Source of the DNA: Prorocentrum cordatum
Taxonomy: Eukaryota; Sar; Dinophyceae; Prorocentrales; Prorocentraceae
Direction of reading: 5' to 3'
Assembly (NCBI GenBank): GCA_963575745.1
Contig: CAUYUJ010020274.1
Span: 1-64,000 of the forward strand
Length of the DNA stretch: 64,000 nt
Shown: positions 28,346 to 39,000 of the stretch, piece by piece
Layout: the number at the start of each line of letters is the position of its first letter
Position numbering within the stretch: position 1 is the stretch's first letter
The notes under the pieces: model-generated
Databases searched by the model: none
Seen by the model: only the letters and a program-made list of their open reading frames with translations
Told to the model about the DNA's origin: nothing
Made by a program: the position numbers and the translations under genes

Positions 28346-29791
28346 ATGTGGCGCCTTGCCTGCAGCCTGGCCCTCCCCTCGCTTGCGGGAGCACACCCGT
28401 CTTCAGGCGGTGCGCCCCAGCATGGAGGAGATTTTTTCCTGCGACACGCTGAACGTGGGACGCTCTTCTACCTTCACGATAACAGCATCTACAAATACGA
28501 TCACTGCACCATTTTGGACCCGATCGTGAACGGCACCGCCGCCGCGGGTCCGTGCGGCAACGGGCCGCTGGGCGCCATTGCGAGCGCCTGGCTTGAGCAG
28601 CACCAGGGGCCCTGCCCCACGCGCTGCCCCCCTGGGACTCCGACGGCTACTACCACGGCTACGGCGAGTACCAGCATGTCTCCTACGAGCACGTCATCGT
28701 CAACTACGACACATGCATCGCAGTCCGCCCTCAGCCTGTCCTCGACCGTCGTGCAGCACATCCTCGACGGGGCCGCCGACAAAGCCCAGGCACGCAGTGG
28801 CGGCTTCAGCCCCGCTGTCGTGCCCCGCTTTAGCCCCACGGGTCTCACTACTCCTCTGTGCGCCAGGGGCGAACCCGAGGAGGACCCCGCTTTCTGGCAC
28901 CTGATGATGATCCGAGCACGGCTCATACCGTGCGCCGCGGCGTGGGCACCAGGTGAGGACCACCAGGACGTGTTCTGGGCATGGCTCGAGGACTGCGTCC
29001 CGTACATCCTGGCGACGCTCCATCTGCCACAGTACGACCACTTTTTCCAGGAGGACTCCGAGGAGAAAAACGACGCCCTGCGCCAGCGCACCGCGTTCGA
29101 CATGTGCGAGGACATCTGGCACAGAGCAGGCCCCGACAGACAGCGCACCAACCGCAACCTCACTCGTATCCAGGGCAGCCGCGAGTACCCCACTCGCTAC
29201 TTTGGCCTCCTTCTGGAATACCAGGGCGCTCGTGCCCAGCTCGTCGGCCCTGAGGCTTTCACGGCACCATTGCCGCCATACCTCTCACGGGCCCACGCCT
29301 TGCTGCCAAGAGGCCTCCCTCCACCCGACCAAGACGCCCTGGCGTACCTCGCGGATGCGATCCTGCACCACCCGCCAGACATGCAGCCGCTTGTCGAGGC
29401 GGAGCTCGCCGCGGCACCGATGGAACCGCTAAACCTACCACCGCCAGCTGGCCCCCTCGCCCAGCACGCCACGTGTGACCAGCCCGCAGCCGACGCCGAA
29501 CCGCTTCTGCTCCAGCACATCGCGGCCAGCGATATCAACATATCCCTGGACTCGTTCCACGCGTCGGACGATAGCCAGGACGACATGGAAACCCAGGATC
29601 GCGACGGCACGGCACCGCCAGGTGACACGGCCCAGCGTGACCGTGACAGCGAACCCTACATAGGGCGCCCCCGTCGCACAGCAGTCCGCCCAACAACTCG
29701 GCCCAGGCCGACCCCAGCGCACAGCTCAACGACGCTGAAGGCGCCACTGCCGCCGACGAGACAAGCCATCCCACTGCATCGCCAGCTCTAA
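28346..29791 (+). CDS. Additional LINE ORF of unknown function
   Basis: 481 aa from the ATG at 28346; the same frame is open from about 28244 with an earlier ATG at 28256. The chosen start gives MWRLACSLALPSLAGAHPSS, which looks like a secretory signal peptide, a surprising feature for a retroelement; this may be chance. The body has a Thr/Ser-rich patch, a better-ordered middle (EEDPAFWHLMMIRARLIPCA; DCVPYILATLHLPQYDHFF; REYPTRYFGLLLEYQGARAQ) and an acidic Asp/Ser-rich end. No family recognised. It is in the same phase as ORF1, 160 bp downstream. The last ~45 residues (Arg/Pro/Thr-rich) look out of frame: another phase gives better protein-like sequence from about 29650. Confidence 0.55.
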   Translation: MWRLACSLALPSLAGAHPSSGGAPQHGGDFFLRHAERGTLFYLHDNSIYKYDHCTILDPIVNGTAAAGPCGNGPLGAIASAWLEQHQGPCPTRCPPGTPTATTTATASTSMSPTSTSSSTTTHASQSALSLSSTVVQHILDGAADKAQARSGGFSPAVVPRFSPTGLTTPLCARGEPEEDPAFWHLMMIRARLIPCAAAWAPGEDHQDVFWAWLEDCVPYILATLHLPQYDHFFQEDSEEKNDALRQRTAFDMCEDIWHRAGPDRQRTNRNLTRIQGSREYPTRYFGLLLEYQGARAQLVGPEAFTAPLPPYLSRAHALLPRGLPPPDQDALAYLADAILHHPPDMQPLVEAELAAAPMEPLNLPPPAGPLAQHATCDQPAADAEPLLLQHIAASDINISLDSFHASDDSQDDMETQDRDGTAPPGDTAQRDRDSEPYIGRPRRTAVRPTTRPRPTPAHSSTTLKAPLPPTRQAIPLHRQL

Positions 29792-30078
29792 CCAGCCCGC
29801 GCAGTGGCGGCTTCAGCCCCGCTGCAGCATTGGCTGGACCTGGACGCCTTCAGACCTCAGGTGGCAGAAGCACGCCCCGCACCCTTGTCTGCCGTGCTAA
29901 CGCGACCGACTCCAATTCCAGCGCCGTCGACCACTGGCAGGCCGGCATCGACAACGACCCCATCGACGACGCGAGCCCAGACGCCAGCGGCTCCTACGAG
30001 GCCCGCACAGCGCAGCGGCCTCACGACGCTGTGGCTGTCTCATTTGCCTCTTCGTGGCCACGTATGCCATCGTGGTAG
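29647..30078 (+). other. Shifted-frame coding patch between the extra ORF and ORF2
   Basis: In the phase one base behind the 481-aa ORF, 29647-30078 reads an acidic, Ala/Ser-rich sequence (AQLNDAEGATAADETSHPTA; SGGFSPAAALAGPG; WQAGIDNDPIDDASPDAS) ending at TAG 30076-30078. ORF2 uses the third phase from about 30040. Either two frameshifts (mutational or programmed), small introns, or a separate small ORF would explain this. The sequence alone does not decide. Confidence 0.45.
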
Positions 30079-30080
30079 CC

Positions 30081-33000
30081 ATGCCGTACAAGGACCAGAT
30101 CGACGGGTACTTGCCGACACCGAGCCGAGACCCCAGCTACCGGCAGCGACGACGACGTGAAGCGGCGGCACCAGGCCCATCTGTGTCCACTACACCCCGA
30201 CGCACAACGGCATACAACGTCACGCCCGCCTTGTGGGGTATTCTCAAGTGGACCAGCGCCAAACTCAGAGATATCGTCTCGGGCGGAGCCAGCGCAGTCG
30301 GGTTTGGCCTCGGGGGTGTCCTGAAATGGGCCAGTGGCAAACTCGGAGCTATTGCCACTGGCGGAGTGGTGTGCGGTCTTCTTCTGGTCGGCGCCAAACT
30401 CCTCGCTCAAGGAGCCGTCGGACACGTAGGAGCCCGCATTTGTGCGCGCGCCCTGGACTCATCCACGGCCCAGTGGTGCCTCCGCTGTTGCCAACCGAGC
30501 AGGAGGCCGCGTGATGAGGCCACACACACAATGCCGCGCACGCATCCCGACGAACCCGAAAGCCAGCACGTGCACTCACTTCGACATCCGCTGCTACAGG
30601 AACACTATGCTGCTGCAGTTGCCGCCGCAGTCGCCGATGTCACCACCGCCACCACCGCCGCCATTGTCGAAGTCACTGCCGCGGTATCGCGAGCCTCGTC
30701 TGTCACACCACGATCGACCAGCCCGTCCCCGCGAGACGGCTCCATAAGCGGCATGGCTTATGGTACCCCACCGACTCACGAAGACGCCACAGCTCAGGCC
30801 AGCGACGCCGAGGCAAGGGAACCACGTGAGCGTACCCGCGACAGCCCGTGGTCCATCTTCCGACATGCAGATGCTCGTGGTTCCTCTTCCGACATGGACA
30901 CCCAACCACCACGTCGGCGAGCACGCTATGCATCACCCGCCAGGCCCCAGGCGCCTTCAGGCCCTGGTACGCCCCACCTAGCCCTCAGGCCACCGACGCG
31001 CAACTTATGCAACACCATCCAGCGCGACCCAGCGGTCCCCGTGCCGCCGACGAGCATCCTCAACGCCCTGTACCAAAACGGCTTTGCGCTTGGTAACAGT
31101 GGCGTGTCTACAGAGGACATCAAAGACGCCCTGCGACTCCACGACCATCCTCGATTCACCCATGATCCAACACTCCAAGCGCTGGTGCCGTGGACTGACA
31201 TCATGCAGAGGCCCCCGAACCGACTCACTTGGGTGCTGGAAGACTCGGGCGGGAACTCAGGCGAGACGATCTTCCCCTACCTCACGTGGGACCTCCGTCA
31301 ACCCACCACTGACACGCCCACGGTCTTCTGGCACGGGACCCGCGGCGACCTTGCGGCTCGTCTCGCTTTCAACGGAGGTCACCTCCTGCCAGGCCCCCGC
31401 CGTGAAGCGAAGGGTCGAACTGCCACAAATGTTGGCCGCACGTACGTGAGTGTGCACCCGTCGCTGGCCGCGTGGTACGCAGTGCCGCCCCACCCGCCCT
31501 ACAGCCTCGAAGACGACACCCTCGCGTGGGGACCCATCGCGCTCTGGATGTGCGAGGCCACCCAACCGCCGCGCGGTGAGAACTGGCACAACTTCGTGAA
31601 AGGGGAGGCCCACGGAGCGCGCCTCATCTACCCTCGTGTCCTGGGCCTCCTCATCCGCATGGACTGGTGTGCCCCCACGGAAGCTGCCTCCAGGTGCCGT
31701 GCCCTACCACAAGCCTATGGCATGGGCGACTGTGCGCACGCCCTCCACATCGCTGGCTACGATCATCCAGACCTCCGCGAGGCGGCTGAAGCCCGCGACC
31801 AGGAAGCCAACACCTGGCGCAGGCCGGACATCGCGGCAGCGTGGCCACCGCCGCAGGCACTATACTCGCCAGAGGCAGCGCGAGCATGGGCTAAACAGCA
31901 CTACGACACCGAAGCCGCCACCAGGGCCGACCCCAACCAGCCCCGTCCACGCGTCTCGCTTCGCAAGCTCCAGCTGGACCCGCAGCCACTGATCGACCTG
32001 GTGTACACTGGCTTGCAAGCCGTCCCCGTGCGGGGGCAGTCCGACGCACGAGAGCCGCGCCCCAGCGGCTCCAGCCCTGGGGCCGCGTCTGGCCCACCGC
32101 GCACCTACCAGTCAGGCGCCGCCCTGGCACACAGTCCAGACCGCTCATCGACGACATCAGGAGCCGACGACCGCCGTACGCCGTCCCTCATCAGCGCGGC
32201 CGCCGCCCTCGCCCGAGGCCATGCCCGCCCACGGCGATCCGCCTCGCGTTCGTCACGGCAGAGCGGCGGAAACTCCACCTCGGACAACAGCGACATCGAG
32301 ACGTGGGAGCACATCGAGACGGAAGAGGAGCCGACCGCCTACCACGTCCTCGCCTTCCACGTCCGCGATGTGCGGGCCCGTGTCAATGCCCCTGGCATCG
32401 AGGTCTGGCTTGACCCAGGCGAGCACCACGACGGCGCATACTTACCGTGGGGGACCACCGTCATGGGCCACCGCGTCATCGACCCTGTGGTGGCGGGACG
32501 CGACGGCTGGGTCATTCTCCACCACGACCATGGCGATACCACTACCAAGCTCTGGGCACCGACCCAAGTCCACGTCAAAGCGGACGACACTTGGCGCACG
32601 GTCATGATCCCAGCGGACATGGGGCCCCAGTGGATCGAGCGCCATGCTGACGACGCTCGCCTCCCCGCCGAGGTGGTCCGCACTACAGGCCAGTCCTGGT
32701 TCGCCGACGTCTGGCCCTTGTGGGATCGACCCCGACCCCACCCAGACGACCCAGGCACAAACGAGCAAGCACTCCCGCCCCTACCAGGACGCTGGTCATG
32801 CCCACAGTGCCGATTCCAATGCTGTCAGTACTGTGCGGCCCGCCGCAACACGCAGCTCGGCACCTCGGGCCAACCAACGTGCCCAGACTGCTCCCTCAGC
32901 GGACTACGTGCACTTATGGACTGGTCCACGGACTACTCTTGCAACAGCTGGACGTGTGCGTACAGCACCGACAACAGGGACTCCGACACATGCTGCCTCT

Positions 33001-36000
33001 CCAGCAGGTGCCCCCATCCGCCTAGTCCGCACAGCCTGTTCGACGTCCGTGCCACAGGGATGCCTCCGCACATCCTTGCCCGCCAATACGGCAACGCGCC
33101 AGCCCAGCACGACCTCAAGGAACTCCCCCGAGCGCCTTCAGGCCCCGGGGGGGAGCCTCCACAACCAGGCCAAGCAGGTTACCAGGGTCAATGGTATCTT
33201 CCACCGAGGCCGCGTCGCGTCCTCAGGCAGGGATTGCCCGACGGCACGAGGCGGCCACCTGGGTTCACAGGAACGGGGATGCCTGAAGATCCGTCCCCCG
33301 ACCAACCGCTGTGGAGGGAAGGCTACGTGCTCTTCGGCCCCCACCAGGCCCTCAAGGAGGACTTCATCTTCAACAAAACGGTCCGCCGACCTTACTCCCT
33401 AGCCATCACCAACATGCATAGGGATCGTGTCACAGTCAGGACCGTCTGCGAGTCCATCGCCGAGCGCATCCACACTACCCGCACCCGCTGGCGAGATGTG
33501 GTACTGTACTGGCATGCCGAGGGCGGCCCTGGGCCTCAAGCTCTCGACTATGACATGCGCCTCTGCGACGCCATGGTGAGCCGTGCCACGACCGAAGCCG
33601 AGCTGAACCACGACCGCAGCAACCGTGGTAGTTTCTGTCTCTATGGACCAGCGCACCAGCGAGCTGTGAACATCACGGTGCTCCCCGAGCCGCAGAACAT
33701 TGACTACGTGGAGCATGTGCGGCGATACTCACCCGTCGGGGATACCTACCCAGACCACGCCTTCGAGCACGTCTATCAGGGCTGGCGGCGGCCCGACGTG
33801 CCCACCATCCTCCCCGACACCCGCCCGCTCTCGAGAGCCGACCAGCAGCGCTACCAACAGCACCTGCAGCGCACCCAGCAGCGCGACCAACGCGACGCAG
33901 GTCAGCCGAGCACGCCACGCAACCGCTCCCCCGCGCGCGTCCCGACAGGCGACAGCACGGTGTACGGCGGGGGTGCCGCCTACCACCGTGGCCCCATTGG
34001 CGCCAGGCCCGCGGCGGCAGGAGCAGCCGCCTCCAGCTACGGCCACGCCCCCCACGCCAGGGTGCACCCAGCGGTCATCGGTTACCCGCGTGCACTCGTG
34101 CAGGCTCCCCCACGGGCCACCTCGCCCGTGCCTGGGTCCACGCGTGCCTGGGGCCTTTACCCAAGCCGCCACGACAGCACCCCCAGCAACCAGCCCGCAG
34201 TGGTTACCCCTGCGGCTTCAGCCCAGGGGGCTGCACCAAGCCGTGGCAGGACAGGGCGCCCTGAAGGATGGCGCGATGCGAACGTGCGCGCCTGGCAACC
34301 GCGCCAACACACGCCCCCGCCAAACGTGGCCGCAGCGCTGCGCCCTGCCCAGGCAAAACCTGCCCCACCTGAGCGCGAGCGGCAGCCGCTCGTCCCGCTC
34401 GTCCTCACGTACACCCAGGCGCACCACAGCGCCTCCCCGCGGCACAGCGAGGGTAGCGCCCATCACGTCAGCCCCCGCCCTGACGCCGTCGACCCTGACC
34501 AGGCTGCAGCCTCGGCGGCGGGCGGCACAGGCGGCTCCCGCCAGCCCAGCCCAACACCCTGCGCAGCGCCGATCCGCTCCCCGAGCAGGGCGGACTCTGC
34601 GCGCGCTAACGCCCAGGCGACCTCGCCACGCGACCGCCACACGGGCGGGCGCGTCCCGCGCAGCCGGTCCTGCAGCCGCCACAGCTCGCGCAAGGCCCCT
34701 GGGAGCTCCACGAGCTCGCCGCCCCGCGAGACTCAGGCTGATGCCCAAGCCCCCGAGGTGGTGCCACGCTTCGGTGTCAGCGCCACCGAACCTGGCCAGG
34801 TCGACCTCGAGCCGACGCCGTCCACGGACCAGGAGATGCCGCCGTCCACCCGCGTTGTCGCCCCCATCGACGAGGCGCCGACCTTCGACCCCTTCAAGAA
34901 CAAGTACCGCGTCAAGGACCTCGCGGCGGGCTTCGGCGGCGGCTCACCGCTTTCTCCTCAGAGTCGTGGCGGCGCCCCCGCCACCTCAGCCGCTGCCGCG
35001 GCAGCGGCGGCCCCGCGCGGAGTCAGCCCTGTCCGCAACGCGTGCCTCACGGCAGCGGGCATGGACGAGGCTCAGCGCCAGGCCACCGACCGCGCTGCTC
35101 GAGCCGTTCCACCCGATGCTGCTCATCACGCTACTGACGGGGCGGGCGCGCCGCCGCAGGACGGACCAGCGGCGTCGCGTGCGCAGTATATGCGCGCGCG
35201 TTGCGCCGCTGCCGCGCCGAGCTGCCGCCGCTGGTTTGCTTTTGCTCTTGTGTTCGGCAGGACGGATCGAGGAGTCGCCTCCCTCTCCCTCTGCTGCCGT
35301 CTCACCTCCCCTCCCCCCGTCCCCCACGGTACAGGAGTGAGGAGGATTTTTCGAGGCAGTTTTGCCGATGTTTATGAACCCCCCCTGGCGCAGTGTCGAC
35401 CATGCCTCGCCTATACTTCTGGCCTGACGGCGGCTTCAGCCCCGTTCAAGCCAATCTGCAGGGACGCCATGAGCTCCTACTGTGGCCAAGCCTTCTACCT
35501 GGGTGAGGGCCAGGCTGCCCTCCACCGCGCGGGGCGTGCCAACCCCAGCTCCACCGACGGAGACGGGCCAGGTCGCTCCATCCACCTCGTCAGCCTCAAC
35601 ATCACGAGTCTCCCAGCGAACTGGCCAACCATCACCGCTCTAGGTGTCGACCACAACGCCGCAGTCATAGCACTGCAGGAGACCCGACATGCCAAGCCTA
35701 CCAGACAAGCCATCGCTACCAACGCCGCCAATCCACACCACGGGGGATATCAGGCCAGTCTGGGACCTGACCTGGATCTGGCGCGAGCCCAGCGCAAAGC
35801 TGCGCACGGCGGCACAGACCACACGGTCGAGGGCAACACTGGCGCCTCGGGAGGGGTCGCCATCCTCTCTAAGGACGCCATCGTCGACTCCACCGTCGAC
35901 GACACAGCGTCCTGTATCGCCACCCTCAAGGCCAAGAAAAGATGGCACGAGGCCTTCCTCCCGCTCTGCACCCAGCACCGCCGCAGGCGGCGACGAAACA

Positions 36001-39000
36001 ACCACGGGCCCGCTGGGATCTACATTGCGAGCCTCTACGGGGTCGCTGGAGGAGACAGCACCGATTTGTTTCGGCTTGCTGACTGCGCCGCCGCGAGGGT
36101 CGGCTCAGCCCCGTATTTCATTTGCATGGACGCCAACACGAACATCGACGACAACCCACACCTGCTGCACATGATGCAGCACGGATGGTTTAACGTCGCT
36201 GAAGGTACACCAGACCACACCATGCACACATATGGCAATATCCCTGACTGGGACCGCGTCACCAAGTGCCCCCGCACTTCGCGCATCGATTACATCATCG
36301 CCAACCAAGCGGCGCGATCCCTTGTCACCGACTTCTGCTATCTGCGTGACTTGCCAGCGAAGTCCCATGTTGGCCTGCAGGTCACGCTCGACCTTAGCCG
36401 CCTCGACCATACGGCCCGACGCCTTCTAGCCCCCACGCCTTACCCTCCTAACGACGGAGCGCATGAGGACCACGAACTTCAGGCTTTAGGGACCCTCATC
36501 GCAGGGCGATACCATGACCGCATGGAGCAGGCCGACACACGCGACGATGTGGAACGCATGTTCGCCCTGGCAAACGAGGCCAGCCATGAGTACCATCTCA
36601 CCCGGCTGCGCGACCTGCCACCTCCACCGCCAGACCACCCAAAAAAGAAGCCCCCTACCATGCACGGGCTCACACCCACGTTCGAGGAGCGACCCGCTGT
36701 CCCCCGCGCCTTTCCCACCTACGGAGCTTCCACGATCCACATGAACCGCCTTCGCAAGCTCCATCGGCAACTTTGTGAGCTTCGCTTCATCGGACAGCAC
36801 CATCATATCGACTACCGTGCTATCCCGCCGTACCTGGCGCAGCGCATCGACTGCACGTGGACCGCAGCCCGCCTTCTCTGCCACAAGCTGCGCCCCACGG
36901 TCCTCCTGGCCTTTCCCGAGGCCTGGACCCCCGACGTGCCAGCACCACGCGGAGAGCACCTGGACCGTCTGATCCAAAACCTTGACTCAGAGCTGGCGCG
37001 ACGTGCAAACCGAGTCAAAGCTGAACGCATCAAGATTTGGGCTGAGGGTGTCCGCGAGCCAAGCGGGCGAAAGGCGGCCATATACGCACGGGCTGCCGAC
37101 TGCTCGCCCACGGCGTATCTCCGCACGCCCACCACTCCCGACGATGCACAGCTCCACTGCGACACCACCGCCTTCAACCCTGACCAAGCTTGCACGGACG
37201 ATAGTGATGCCGACACCGACGCTGGCGGCTTCAGCCCCAGCGACGGTAGCTCGCTCGACACGGACAACGACGAAGGCCACACTCGTGACCCACCACCTGC
37301 CCAGGTCCCCGACGCCCTCCCCGCCAACGCCATTGTTGCCAATACCAAAGACATGCTTAAGCTCATGGTCGACACCTGGGAGCCCATCTTGGGCAGGTAC
37401 CGCGCTCGCGCAGGCCATGATGCCGAAGCTATGCCGACGTGGGCAGACTTCTACGACGAGTACCGACAAGAGCTGCCTACGCCATCACCAGCAGCCCCTT
37501 TCCACCTCACCGACGACCAACTCATCCACTTCATTCGCACCCGTTCACCGCGCCGCGCGGGGGGACTCGACGGCTGGACAACTAAGGAGGCTAAGGAGTT
37601 ACCCGACGACATCCTTCGCCTCTTCGCCAGCGTCTTACGTGCTATGCAACGCACTGGCACCATCCCAGAGCCCCTCCTACACGTGCCAAACCCGTGCCTC
37701 CGAAAAGGCCGAGGGGAACTCCCGACGGACCAACGACTTCTCTCGGTTCTTTCCGTTTGGATGTACGCGTGGGAAGCGCCAGCCTACCGTAGCCTCACGG
37801 ACTGGCGGAAAGGATGGACCCACGCCACGAGCTTCGGCGCTGTTCCCAAAGCCACCATTGGGGATGTCAGCACCTCTCTCGCCCTGCGCATCGAGCACGC
37901 CAGGGCTTTACTCCTCCCCTTAGCTGGAGCTGCCCTTGACCGACAGAAGTGCTTCGACTACCTCATCACGGACATCTGCCTTAACCTTGCGCTGCACGCG
38001 GGGTGCCCTCAAGACATCGTCACTGTCCGCCGAAATTTCTACAGACACCACAAACGCTACATCCGCATGAACGGAGCGTACTCTAAGGACTTGGCCAGGA
38101 CTAACGGTCACCTCCAGGGAAGCTCGTGGTCCCTGGACGACATCAAGCTGCTCATGTGCGTGTGGACAAAGAGGCAGCATCGATACGTTCCTCGATCACT
38201 CAGCACTACCTTTGTTGACGACAGCAACTCCACTACCCACACCGCGTCTGAGCTGCAGAAATCTCTTGACGAAACCGCCAAGTTTGATCGATTCTCAGGT
38301 CAACGCATTCACCCTGGTAAAGTGGCAGGGTGGGCGCTCACCGACGAGCTTCACGCCGCCGTTACCCAGCTCACACTGGCGGAGCGCCCCCTACGTGTGG
38401 TCGATTCCTTCAAGCTCGTCGGGAGTTACATCAACGCAGAGGCAGCGCCGGCTCCAGCCGCGCTTAACCTCACGGCCACCGCTGACGCCCGTGTACGGAG
38501 GGCGACTATCCGCCTGCCGCGCATTGGCAAGCTCCCATCGCCGATGCTTATCAAGGCGCGGCACGCCCGTTCCCTGGCTGCCAGCGTCTGCACCACGGGC
38601 ACCGACATTCAAGCACCATCAGGCCCAGCCAAAACTGCCTACAACCACGCCCTCAAGGCGGCTATCCGCCCCAAGGGGAACAAGTGGGTCGAGTTCTGGA
38701 CTCTCATGGCCGTGTGCGTCCCAGGACACGCCCTGGAGATCGACGCCATCACGCAGCGTGAAGCATTCCTGTGCCTGCGGCGACAGGTAAACCGCGACGT
38801 TACACTCTGCGGGCTCGCCAGAGACCTTCAACACCACGTCCAGACCCTGTTTGGTGGAGGACCCGTCGGACGACTCGTCCAGTCGCTCCAGCAGCTCCGA
38901 TGGACCTGGCCCACATTTGGCATCATGTACGACGACTGGGGCTGCCAGATCAGCTGGCTGAATTTACCCCAAAACGCCTTCCTACACATGCTGCGGGCCT

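Noticed and set aside
33700-35340. 546-codon plus-strand ORF rich in Arg, Pro, Thr and Ala, with its copy at 55466-57106
   Set aside because: It overlaps ORF2 in another phase. The composition is that expected from the GC-rich third positions of ORF2, and no domain is visible.
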